Of a stretch of 64,000 nt of DNA, positions 41,501-55,000 are shown one piece after another; position 1 is the stretch's first letter; every line of letters starts with the position of its first letter. The position numbers and the translations under genes were made by a program. Source of the stretch: Apostichopus japonicus. Taxonomy: Eukaryota; Echinodermata; Holothuroidea; Aspidochirotida; Stichopodidae. The notes under the pieces are model-generated. The model was not told the DNA's origin, ran no database searches, and saw only the letters and a program-made list of their open reading frames with translations. Where the stretch lies: positions 1,576,264 to 1,640,263 of the forward strand of contig NC_092583.1 in assembly GCF_037975245.1 (NCBI RefSeq). Direction: 5' to 3'.

Positions 41501-43005
41501 TGTAGTTCTGTAGAATGTTAACATGAAATGTGGTAAGGTTCTTAACAGAGAGTTCAGTACATCATTCAAATGCATTTCTCTGGTGTCCTCTGCAGGCTAC
41601 AGATGCCCGCCGTGCATTCCCATGCTGGGATGAGCCAGCGTTGAAAGCAACATTTGATATCACCTTAGTTGTACCGAAGCAAAAGGTCGCCCTCTCCAAC
41701 ATGGTGAGTGATTTACTGTTACATGTTTACTGTGAAGGAGTGGGAAAAAAAAAAAATTGAAACTTGAAGTCAGCAATATCTGGATGTAGGTGGAGTGCTG
41801 GCTACCTCTCTCTGTCTTCTCTGGGAAATTGATGACTCCTTAAAATTTCGAATCAAATCGGTGAAGAAATATGATAAAATTGAGGTTGTTCCAAGTATGA
41901 TCAATTTCTTGTAAACGGTATGATCCGAATAAGAGTAATGAAAAATAATAACAAACCCACCAACACCAAACTGCTATAAATGATTAACATATTAAAGCTA
42001 GGGGTTTGTCATACCCACGCTTCATTTTTAATTAGTCGCTTACAAAGGAACAATTGATATTCAATTTTTTTCATCAATAATTCTTCGTAATGTTCCCTCA
42101 AACTCTGGGACGAAGCTTATCGGCTGCATCGTCACGGTCGATTGAATTCAACACCGTAAAGACCCGCTCTGAGGTCAACGGACAACTTGACTCCGAAAGA
42201 ATGGGAGAATTTCACAGCGGGGCAAGTATCCGAGATCACAGTCCGCTTTAATAATCATCTTTGATCACCGATAATCTTTCAGAACGTGACCGAGGACAAA
42301 CCAGACCCAAGCGATGATAGCCTCAAGGTGGTCACCTACGCTCGCACTCCCATCATGTCGACTTACCTCTTGGCTTTTGTCGTCGGGGACTTTGATTATG
42401 TGGAGGGCAAGTCCGACGACGGTGTCCTGGTGCGGGTCTACACCCCTCTGCAGAAGAAAGAGCAAGGCAAATTTGCCTTGGAGGTGAGTCTGGGGACTGC
42501 TTTAAGAATTCTCAAACCGATGGTGGGGCTAGATTCTTTATAGTATCCTTTCAAGCTTGAGTCTGTGTGTCAGGTTAAATTGGTTTTAAACCTGATACCG
42601 TGCTGCGATCTGTACGATATTTTACGTTTTAATCATTGGCAGGGTCACTCTATATTTAACACGGCAAGTAGAGGTATCACTTGACTGACCTTGATGCACC
42701 AAAATTCCCCCTTTCCCAACCCACCAGCGTGAAGCCACGCCCATTTACCGTCCTCCAATATTGATTGTTTCAAGTTTTCTCGCCATCTCAGGTCGCAAAG
42801 AAAACGCTTCCATTCTACAAGAACTACTTTGACATCGCGTACCCTCTACCCAAGATCGATCTCATAGCCATTCCCGACTTTGCTGCTGGCGCCATGGAGA
42901 ACTGGGGCCTGGTTACGTACAGGTAAGCACGTGTCAAAGGTCAACTGCTTATTAATCATTCATTCATTCATTCAAAGAACTTTGTTTCGGTCACTTAATA
43001 ACAGA

Positions 43006-43070
<65 letters not shown>

Positions 43071-46000
43071 TGACAGACAGACAGCATTTATAAAGTGCCT
43101 CTATGACACAGACTTGCACAGATGGACTAGCACACAATCAAATTAGACCATATCAATCTTATTGTAAACTGAGGGGTGTACACAAGAAGGATCTTATAAA
43201 AGTGAACACCCCTTTGCAGAATACAAATTTGTCTAAATATGAAAGAATTAAACGAGAGGGTGAAAAAAACACAAAGAAAGGGGTCACAGCTAATTAAAGT
43301 GAAAAATGCTAAAACAGAACTAAGAAACTATAAGTCACAGATGTTTGGTAATTAGATAGATGTTTAAGGACACTTTTGAAAGTCATATTTCAGAGATGTT
43401 TAATCAACATAATCGGGGAGTGAATTCCAGAGTTCAGGTCCTTGGACACGGACACTGCGTCGCGAGGAAGTGAGTCTAAAAAGTGGAATCGAGAAATGAT
43501 TAAATGTCCGGGTAGGATAGGAATGCGCGTCATTACGTACATTACAATTATACATGATGTATTCCCAAGGTTTTAGTGATATGGAGGTTTGAGGAGTTTT
43601 TGCATGGAGCTCCTACCATCATAGGATATTTTCAACTTAACAGATGGATTGAATGTAGAACTGACTGATCTTTTTTCATTTTCCTTGTAATGCCAAAAAT
43701 GTCATAGGAATAGGTACATCTTTAAGTGTTGCGGCACGTGACATTACAGCACAAATTTTCATTGCGGCCCACCAAACAAATTTTGTGCCCACCACTGCCC
43801 GGCAGGGATCACCTCTGAGGATCGATGCAATACCCACTTGTTTGAAGAGATTGACGTATTTTATGGCTCCTCGTTATAGATTTTAGTATTTACACTGGAA
43901 TGAATAAATTAAATGAAATGAAAGATCGAAACTATTCTCCCTCCAAAAAAGAACACAAACGAAAGTCTTTTGTTGAAATTCTGACTAGAGCCATAGTGGA
44001 ATACAGAGCTCCTTGATATTGTGGCCATTTTACTGGCAAGTTAAAAAAAAGCCTAAGATATAACCTATATGGAATAGTAAATGATAAATGACATGGAGGG
44101 AGAGCAGTTTGTGGCGAAGGGAGAGTGGCTGTTTTCAGACTGGCGGACATAGAAGTGCCGCACCAGTACTTGACTTGTAAAGGTGAGAAGCCGCAACCCA
44201 TTCTGTGCTTACACTTGTGAGTAATCAGCGATCAAGAGTATCGCTTTATAAACATTAGACACAGACATTGTACAGGAATGTACAGGTAATACACAAGCGT
44301 TGGAGGTACAACCGTATTGTAAGTAGAAAACAAACATTTTCCTGTTGTATATTTCCTGTTCTATATTATAAGAAATATTTCCTGTTATATCGAAAACAGA
44401 GAGACAGCCCTTCTGGTGGATCCTAAACACTCCTCAGCTTCTTCAAAGCAGTGGGTGGCTCTGGTCGTCGGTAAGTGAGAAATAATTCCACCGATATTTT
44501 CTCTCATTATTTCATTTTGAATCTGTAGCGTAGTTCAGACATACATACACCGGTCATTGTTTTAGTTTATTTGCAAGTGGGCGTTAAATTCCATGGATGG
44601 ACTTGTGTTAATTGCCTTTTATGTTGTGAAAATGAACAATTTATATCTTGCTTTATTTTATTTCTTCTCATTCATACTATGAGTTTTGAAGTTGTGGGAT
44701 AATGTAAGATAAGATACCTATTACTTCTAAAATTCATAAGACCAAAAAGCATATTAATCACGTTTGTGGCAAGAACAATCGTTTAAGTAATATCTATCTT
44801 TTTTTTCTTCTTTTTTTCTTGTGGCTTTACCTTGCAGGTCATGAGTTAGCCCATCAATGGTTTGGAAATCTGGTCACGATGGTAAGTAATATCTTAATTT
44901 TGGTCTACCAGTGGTTAAATTACTTGTATTTGTGGATGTGAATTCTGGGATGCTGCGCCTCACAATGGTCGCTGGCATACATTCAATATATTCATTTTTC
45001 ATTTATAGAGCGCAACTATATGCAAATGCATTTCTATGCGCTTTATAACAATATAACCCTGGTCAACGATAACCTGTCAAACACAAGGCAGCACTTAAAC
45101 AGCGCCCAGCTGACAGTTTTATCTCACCTCTTTATACACCTGGGTGAAGAGTAGGCAATGGAGATAAAGTGCCTTGCCCAAGGACACAACGCAATGATCT
45201 GGCCAGGACCTCGAACCTGCAAATCCATAGATCACAAGTCCACTGCCTTAACCACTTGACCACAACGCTCTCACATTTAAATAATTAAGGTGCTTATTTC
45301 AGTGATTTAGGTAAATTTCTGACATAATTTGATAGTAAAATACCATTGAGAGCTTGGCAAGTAATAATTTCATTTTTCAATAATTATATGTGTTTCTGGT
45401 TTTGGTGTAAGTATTATGTACCACCACCATCCTTTTCAATTATTAAAAAAGAAGATGTGACAGGTATCTTTGAAAACGTGACAAGAAATCCTTTTCACCT
45501 TCAGGAATGGTGGACTCACCTCTGGCTAAACGAGGGCTTTGCATCGTGGATAGAGTACCTCTGTGTGGATAACTGTTTCCCAGACTACGACATTTGGACC
45601 CAGTTTACCACCCAGGACTATACCAGGGCCCTCGTCTCTGATGCTCTCTTGAGCAGCCATCCCATTGAAGTATGTAGCTTCATGAATTCTCGTTATTTTT
45701 ATTTTTCAAAATACCAACCGTTCACCAAGAAACAATTATATGGTAGTAATCAAAAGTTAAAAACTTTGGAAAGAGAAAGGAGGGTTGAGTCATTGGTAAG
45801 AATTATCTTCTTTTTGCTTTCTTTTTATTTTGATTAATTATTTATTAATTATTATTATTATATTAATTAATTATTAATTAATTATTAAATAATTAATTAT
45901 TTATCTTTAGGTTCCTGTCGGTCATCCTGATGAGATTGATGAAATCTTTGACCTGATTTCATACTGCAAGGGGAGTTCTATCATTCGTATGCTTCACGAT

Positions 46001-49000
46001 TTCATCGGTGATGAGGTAAAGTAGACGGTAATTCTCAGTCTGGCGTCTCTGCCACTTCCATTAGTCCAAAAGTACAGTTTATTGTGGAACCTGCTAAATT
46101 TTCCATCTAAGCAACAACCCTGCCGACATATAATGAAATATGTCGGGGGCAGATGCAGGATTTTGTAAAGGAGGGGGGCGTGGCCTTGGGATCTTTGAAG
46201 CCGATCCCACGTAGAGGCTTTGGGGTCCTCCCCCCCCCCCCCCCTTCAGAAAAAAAACAAATTTTAGATGTCAAATGGTGTATTGTAAGAAATTTAGACT
46301 ATAAATTAGTTAAATTCTTTTGAAATTTAGTGTGAGGTTGAAGAAGGTGTGTAATCCCCACCCCCCTCCCTGCCGCCTGGATCCACGCGTGTTATCGCAA
46401 CATAATATACAGATCACAGTTTTAAGTAAAATTTCATGAATATTAAAGTTGTCTGGAAGTTCTCAAGTGAACCCAGAAGAAAGTGTCATATTGACCAGTA
46501 TTTGGGCCAAGTTAATTCTTAGATGTACCACTGGGCATTGCAAGATACTATTGAATTTTCAATGTCCCACTGGATATTGCAAGATACTATTGAATTTCAA
46601 TGTCCCACTGGACATTGCAAGATACTATTGAACTTCAATGTCTCGGCAAAGGTAACCCTTTCACGTTTAACTTGTCAGACTTTCCGCAAGGGGATGCATG
46701 CTTATCTTAACAAACACAAGTACAAGAACACCTTTACCGAGGACCTGTGGGCTGCACTGGGCAAGGCCAGCGGCAAACCCATCGAGCGTATTATGACCAC
46801 CTGGACGAAACAAATGGGCTTTCCGGTATTAGCCGTTTCTGCGGAGCAGAAAGGTACTTCTAGGGTCCTGAAAATCACTCAGACAAAATTCAATGCCAAT
46901 GGTCCCTTGGAAGGTGAGTAAAACCCTTTTTTTTTCTCTTTTTTTTGGGGGGGCGGGGGAGGGGTGGGGGGTGTCATTGAATATTTAAATCAAGCTATAA
47001 TAAGCACACAACATTAATGTTAATGTCAACAGGAAAATTTTCTCGTTTCATGTCAGACAAATGAAGAATTGTTGGAGCAATACCTGACGGGAAATTTTTT
47101 CCAATTTATATTTCCTTTGTCCTACATAGATCTTTGGTAAAGAAAAAATAGTTAACTCCATTAACTTTTCTTGTTTTCCATCATATTCTGTTCATCTATG
47201 ATACAGTTTTGATCTGTTCTTCTTCTTCTCATCTTCAGGCGACACCAGTTCGTGGATGGTTCCGATCAGCATCGCCACCAGTGCAAACCCATCAGAGGCA
47301 GCCGTGAAGGTGGTCCTCGATGCCGCGTCCACCACGGTCACGGTTGAGAATGTCAAGCCCGACCAGTGGGTCAAGGTAAGGCCAATAATTTTTATTCGCG
47401 ATGCAGATGTTGCAAAACTCATGAACAGCGGTTACTAATCGCTACGGTAAAAACAAAGCTAGAACAAAGTAGCTCTGTCGGCAATGGACAGAACTCATCG
47501 AGTGCGGCCGTGGTTCCGTTCACCTGATCCAGACTGCCTCGCAGATGTTTCTCTGTTGCATTCATTGCAATTTTGTACGAAAGTTAAAGGGATTGATGAT
47601 TCATTCCCAGCGGGACCTTCCTCAGAGTTAGCTTCTGAAGAAGATCCTGCTATGATCAAAACATCTCATTTTACCTACACAGGCTTTTTGCAGTAGATAT
47701 TAAGCAGTTTGTTAACAGTATATTTTCTCTTTGATTAAAACAAATTTGTGTCAACGAAAGTTGAGACGTTCTGTTACAGTATCACAAAAAAAACACAGAA
47801 CGGAATTCAATAAACTACTTGTTTATAATAATAATAATAGTATTCAATTTTTATATTGTGCTTTATACCAGCAATAGGTCTCAGACGTTATAGTACCCCT
47901 GGTCAATGATATTAAACCTGTCCCAGAGACAATCCCTCCAGTCGGCTGCAGTTATATACTGCGCCAAATGATAAGTTACCTCACAGGTACCCCATTTAAC
48001 CCCCTGGGTGGAGAGAGGCAATTGAGATAAAGCATCTTGCCCAAGGACACAAAGTAATAATGAGCCAGGCTGGAATGGATCCAGCAATCCTTGGATCACG
48101 AGTCCGACGCCTTAACCAATCGTCCACTATGCTCTTTTCTGTTGGTATTGATCAATATCAGATTATGGATATTGACAAAGTATTTTCCTCTTCTCTTCCA
48201 AATCCAGCTGAACCCAGGCACCGTGGGTTTCTATCGCACTCATTACTCCCCCGAGATGCTGGAGTCCCTTCTCCCTGGTATCAGAGATCAAAGCCTGCCA
48301 GCGAGAGACCGTCTGGGGATCATCACCGACCTGTTTGCTCTTGTAAGTCAAGCTCCTCTCAAAACGGAGAGCATCCAGAAGAAGAATTGTATCACTTCAA
48401 TATATTTGGCAACCTTATTTTGTTGTTTTTGCCATCAGTGAACATTTTTCTTTGATGTGTGTACGGTCATATCTCAAGAACGTTGGGGAAAACGAAAAGC
48501 GTACGGGAAAAACGATTTTAATAAGTATCGCACTTCTGTTTTTTCTCCTTTTCCAGGTAATAAAGGTACAATAAGATAACGATAGCACGTAAACATTTAA
48601 ATAGCACTTGTATATATGTACACACTAGTCTATGTTCTGTTATGTGTCTGGAAAAGTTTTGCCAGAAATCAATAAATGAATGAATGAAAGAATGGATGGA
48701 TGGATGGATGGATGGATGGATGGATGGATGAATGAATGAATGAATGAATGAATAAATGAATGAATGAAAGTGTCACATGGGCTTTGGAATGGATGGGGAG
48801 GCAAGTAGGCGGAAGTGGCAGAGGGGGATGTTATGTTATGAAAGATTTGAGACTACAATTGATTTCTACAGTTTTTTTGGTGGAGGGAGGGGGAGGGAAG
48901 GGGAAGGGGGGTGGGATAGAGGTATAGCCATGGAATCGTAAAGTCATTCTACAGCCCGACAACATTTTTACCAAGATTTGTCATCTTGGTGGTTTCATAG

Positions 49001-52000
49001 CATGGTTAGTTTACGTTGGTAACCGTAACCATGGTAAAAGCAAATTCTTCAAAGTCTATGTAACGGTTTGTATAGCAGTGAGTGGGGGAGACTTCTGTGT
49101 GGTGGAATGTAGTTCCGTGTAACTCATTGTTATGAACGGATGTAGTGTTTTTGTAGTACCGCATCATTAATACTTCGTTAACGTCTGCTCATAAATTAAC
49201 AAAAGCCATTATAAACACTGAAATTAGTCCCTACAACATGAATAGCGTGCGAAGACAAAATGAGATTTTGTTTCAAATTTTAGCACTGAAATGTATTATA
49301 CCAGCTGTGTTAGTTCTTGTCTACACCATGTCCTTTAGACCATTTTTTTTTTTTTTTTCTAAGAGAAATACTTCCGAGGACAAATGAGTAATCCATCCTC
49401 TGCCCCTCCCCATTAATTTTTTCCACCCAGGCTAAAGCTGGCCAAGCAAACACTGTGGAGGTTCTTAAGGTAATGGAGGCCTATGAAAACGAAACAAACT
49501 ACACCGTCTGGACGGAAATCACAAGCAATCTGGACGTGCTGGCCAGTTTACTATCTGCGACCAACTACGGCCGCCTGCTGCAAGAGTTCACCAAGAATCT
49601 CTGCTCCAAGGTATACAAGAAGGTAGGCTGGACCCCTGCAGAGAAAGAAGGTAAGGCGTAAAAAGGCTTCAAACAGTATATATTAGAGAGGCACCGATTG
49701 GTCGTACCCCTGGCTTTATCGTTTGTTTTTACAGAGGCACTGATTGGTCGTACCGTTGTCTTCATCGCTTGTTTTTACAGAGGCACTGATTGGTCGTACC
49801 GTTGTCTTCATCGCTTGTTTTTACAGAGGCACTGATTGGTCGTACCGTTGTCTTCATCGCTTGTTTTAACAGAGGCACTGATTGGTCGTACCCCTGTCTT
49901 CATCGTTTGTTTTAACAGAGGCACTGATTGGTCGTACCCCTGTCTTCATCGCTTGTTTTTACAGAGGCACTGATTGGTCGTACCCCTGTCTTCATCGCTT
50001 GTTTTAACAGAGGCACTGATTGGTCGTACCGTTGTCTTCATCGCTTGTTTTTACAGAGGCACCGATTGGTCGTACCCCTGTCTTGTTTTTAACAGAGGCA
50101 CTGATTGGTCGTACCCCTGTCTTCATCGCTTGTTTTTACAGAGGCACTGATTGGTCGTACCCCTGTCTTCATCGCTTGTTTTTACAGAGGCACCGATTGG
50201 TCGTACCCCTGTCTTGTTTTTAACAGAGGCACTGATTGGTCGTACCCCTGTCTTCATCGTTTGTTTTTACAGAGGCACTGATTGGTCGTACCCCTGTCTT
50301 CATCACTTGTTTTTACAGAGGCACCGATTGGTCGTACCCCTGTCTTGTTTTTAACAGAGGCACTGATTGGTCGTACCCCTGTCTTCATCGTTTGTTTTTA
50401 CAGAGGCACCGATTGGTCGTACCGTTGTCTTCATCGCTTGTTTTTACAGAGGCACCGATTGGTAGTACCCCTGTCTTCATCGTTTGTTTTTACAGAGGCA
50501 CCGATTGGTCATACCCCTGTCTTGTTTTTAACAGAGGCACTGATTGGTCGTACCCCTGTCTTCATCGCTTGTTTTTACAGAGGCACTGATTGGTGGTACC
50601 GTTGTCTTCATCGCTTGTTTTTACAGAGGCACTGATTGGTCGTACCCCTGTCTTCATCGCTTGTTTTTACAGAGGCACTGATTGGTCGTACCCCTGTCTT
50701 CATCGCTTGTTTTAACAGAGGCACCGATTGGTCGTACCCCTGTCTTCATCGCTTGTTTTTACAGAGGCACTGATTGGTCGTACCCCTGTCTTCATCGCTT
50801 GTTTTAACAGAGGCACTGATTGGTCGTACCCCTGTCTTCATCGCTTGTTTTTACAGAGGCACCGATTGGTCGTACCCCTGTCTTCATCCCTTGTTTTTAC
50901 AGAGGCACTGATTGGTTGTACCGCTGTCTTCATCGCTTGTTTTTACAGAGGCACCGATTGGTCGTACCCCTGTCTTCATCGCTTGTTTTTACAACGCTTG
51001 TTTTTACAGAGGCACTGATTGGTCGTACCCCTGTCTTCAACGCTTGTTTTTACAGAGGCACTGATTGGTCATACCGTCGTCTTCATCCCATTTCTTACTG
51101 AAGATAAACAAGAGCGGCTCCATGAACAAACACAAGTTTCCTAAAGACCCTTTCTAAAATGGCGTTATCACAAGATGAATTAAATCGTACTTTGTGGTAT
51201 TGCTCAGAGAGAATGAAAGGACGGCTACCACAATTATAGTTATTCTTTGTAACCCTTATCAAAAAAAAATTGATTTCCTAATGAAAGGAAAAAAATTCAT
51301 CATTTCTTTATCTGGTATCAGTACTAAGCAGAAACAAGGGTTATTTTATGTGATGAGTAAGTTTCCACATTTGCCGTATCTGCACACAAAAAAAAAAAAA
51401 GGCTGATTCATATTTTTGTTTCACCACTTTTCGGATTATGCTATGATGGCAGGAACAGGAAGGAATACATTTCTTTTCTTCATTGTCGTATGGGTTTTTT
51501 TTTAAAGATGGTGCACAAATATCTCATTTCTCCATGAATTTATAATTTATAAATATATAAAAATGTTTCATCTTGTTTGTTGAATAAAAAAATATCTGAT
51601 AATGCCTTCCATAGTACAAAATTAGCTCTAAAATGCTAAACTGTGGCTTCGAATATTGATCTTTCACTTCCTGTTGACTCTCTGCCCAATTATCAGGTCA
51701 CCTGGATGCAATGCTGAGGGCGCTCATCTTGAGAGTGCTCGGAAAGAACAACCACAAGGACGTCGTCGCCGAGGCACGGAACAAGTTCAAAGCTCATGCC
51801 TCGGGGGGCGAGCAGATATCGGCCGATCTCAGAACGGCCGTGTACGCTACGGTGCTGACACACGGAGACGAAGCCACCTTCGATGAGATGTTAAAGGTAC
51901 GTCTCGTATCACGTCACAAAAGTCTGCTCCCATCCTGCTTTCTTCGTGACCAAAGGTGCTAAATATCCGCACACGTTGTTGCTGCGTAATACAGGCATGA

Positions 52001-55000
52001 CCTTTTTTGTGAATTCGCGGAATATCCGCGATTTCTTTTCTACCTCGGGGACAAAAAACTATTATCCTAACACACTGCAGCATACGCAAACTGGAGCCTA
52101 TACCGCAATTTTTGCAAAGTTCTGTGATTTTTTTTTTTACCCCAGGCTCATCCCTGGTAATAAGAGAAAGCAGTTTTCTAAAAGGAATAGTCCAGAGGAG
52201 AATTAATTTTTTAAAGAAAAACAGATGAAAGAACATATAATCAGGCATCCTCGTGAAGTTTGCATGAAATTCCTACGTTGCATTTTGGAGATATTTATAT
52301 CGTTGAATATTGTCAGAGTTTATACCCATTAAGTGAACTTGAAGAGCGAACAGGTGTGATATCATATTTGCACTCTGACTGCAAAATGAGTTATTTTTTT
52401 TGTCTTTTCTTTTACTTCTTTCACGGGTTGTTTGTATATTGGGTTTGGATAAGGTTCCAACCTAGCTGCAGGGGATGTTAAGTTATCAAAACTATCTAAC
52501 GATTATATTTCATATTCATATGTTTGTTAAGATTTGCAAAGAAACAATTATAAACCAACAAAATTGTCAGTGCGCTTCTGTGACATCACACCTGTTGTCT
52601 CAAGTTCGTTTTTGGGACAGAAACACGTCACACTTTCAAATGACGGTATCTCCAATGTGAATTTGATAAAAATTTAACCAGGATGCTCAGGGATCTGTTC
52701 TCTTCTCATTTAGTCAAAAATTATATTCTCCTCTTTGGACTATCCTTCTTTCGTCTACCCATACGATGCTAATATTGATAGTTTAATATTTAATGCTTAA
52801 ATATCAAACCAAGATGTAGTTACTTCATAAATTTTTATTTGGAATATCGATGCCAGACATCCAGTGAGTCAATTTTTGGGTTTTTTCCCCCATATGTAGC
52901 TATGTAAGTAATTTGCTGCATATCGTAACCAGGGGTGATACTAAACTTTCTACGAGACCAGAGGACCCAAGTTTTTGTGAGAAGTTCATGCCTGGTTTGC
53001 AGGCTTCCCTTTCGACGGGAACCCTTGAATGTAGGCGGAGGCCTATTGACATCTACCAGTGTGTCACTTCTTATACAGTTAGGCTCTGTTTAATGTAATG
53101 AACTAACAATCATTTATTCTTAACCTTTTGTTGTTTATGTTTCTTTGTTGTGTCCAGGAGATGATTTTTGTGGGGGGGGGGGGGGGACAGTGAGTGCTAC
53201 TTAGTGTTATGTGAGCCATTTTTTCTCTAAGTACTACTCGTTGTACCGTTGAGCATGACCAAATCTATTTGCTTTTTTTTTTCCACTTTTTCTTTGAAGT
53301 TATTCAAAGTCCAAGACCTCCATGAAGAGAAAGAGAGGATTATGAGGACCCTGGGAAATGTCAAGGATGAGAAGTTGATCAAACGGGTCTTGGATTTTGC
53401 CATCAGTGTAAGCATTTATCAGTCCTCGTCGATGGGTATAAAAGTTTGCAGTCGCTTCAACATTAGGGGTATAAAAGTTTGGAGTCTCAGCAACATGTTG
53501 CACTCAATCATTGTAAACAATGGGCAGTTCATTTATTCCACAGCAAAAGAAAAGGATTAAGTCTTGTGTAAGAGGCATGCATTAGTTCAGTGGAATAATG
53601 AAGTAAGAAATACAAATTAACGCATTTACAAGTGAATGATTCAACATTACATTTTAAATACATGTAGGTCCACAACATTTTTCTTTACAAAATTGAGTTG
53701 AGTGGTTTTATGGCTTTCCTTGGCAATCAATTGATCGCGACCAATTAAACGGGTGTAGTTCAGGGCGGGGAACATTTTTTTCACTTGGGGGCCAAATATA
53801 AGAAGTCTGGTATCCGGTGGCGAGCCGAACCAACATTAAAGCAGGTTTTTCCAATTCCCCGGTACGGCCTGCTAGATTGCTGTGAAGTATTAAACAGTTT
53901 GAAAAAGCGCACAAAAATGCAATGATTTTTTTAGGAGATTTTCAAAAAAAAAAAAAAAATTATTTTAATTTAATTTTTCTGCAAAATTCCAGAAGGTCCC
54001 AGGCCAGTAAAAAGCTGCTCACAGACTCGTTTTGAGTCGCAGCTTGTCCCACCCCTGGTGCTGTTTCATTCGGGCACAATGTCCAAAGAAAAGCTCAAGA
54101 GCAAATAACTGAATTTGCAGGGGCTGCAAAAGTCCCCTGCAGCAAGGCTGAATCAATCAAAACCAGACAACAGAGATTATCTCTGTGTAGACCAGTTACT
54201 ATTGCATGAAAAAGGGTTATGTCCTTATGCAGTCAGGCTGCAGCCCATGTGGCATCAGACTTTTGCCAGCTATAGGAGGTAAACAAACTATGTGTGATAT
54301 ATGACACGATATGATCAAAGTGACTTGTGGTTTGCCATTGTTCCAACACTCAACATGTTGTTAGAAGCCAGCAGCTTTTGCGAGTTCCCTTCAATTGCTG
54401 CTAACTGTTAGATTTCTTTAAAACCACAATCGAATCAGAATGAAGGGGTTGAGTTTTTCTCGAAACTACAAACGACAATAAACCAGTTATAGATCCCATT
54501 GGGTCTTGATATTTTGTTCTGATAAGGTTTGTTTTCCCTTTCTTATCTAGGATGATGTCCGCTCACAGGACAGTGTCTTTGTCCTAGGAGGGGCTTGTGG
54601 AGGCAAGCTCGGTCAGGAGCTGGTCTGGAAATTCACCCAGGAAAAATGGAGCCTGCTTAGCTCTCGTTACCAGGGAGGATTCTTACTCTCGCGATTGGTC
54701 TCGGTAAGTACTTGGTTCGTCTTTAGTGGGTACCTCAGTAGTCTCAGTGAGTACTCATGAAGCCCATTGGGTATTTATCAGTACTCATTAAGTACTTATT
54801 AGCTTCTGCAAGTGAGTACTCATTTAATGATTCCTTGTTTGTCTTAGCATAGTCTCAGTGGATGTTCTTAGCCTCAGTAAGCACTGGTTAGCCTCTCAGT
54901 GAGTACTTATTAGGCCCATTTGGTACTTATCAGTACACATTAAATGAGTACTCATTTAGTGATTCCTTGTTTGTCTTAGCATAGTCTCAGTGGATGTTCT

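Noticed and set aside
45181..45272. Possible tRNA gene on the minus strand
   Set aside because: It is the head of a SINE; no complete cloverleaf, and the SINE body follows directly.
46449..46678. Upstream extension of NPEPPS exon 11
   Set aside because: Open only through a short tandem repeat; the acceptor at 46676-46678 gives the correct join to exon 10.
49680..51090. Regular repeats considered as a CRISPR-like array
   Set aside because: There are no unique spacers, the whole unit is repeated, and the context is a eukaryotic intron.
50020..51101. Several overlapping open frames of 67-117 residues with repeated [16 protein letters not shown] peptides
   Set aside because: They are shifted copies of one another, produced by a 46-bp repeat that lacks stops in several frames, and lie in an NPEPPS intron.
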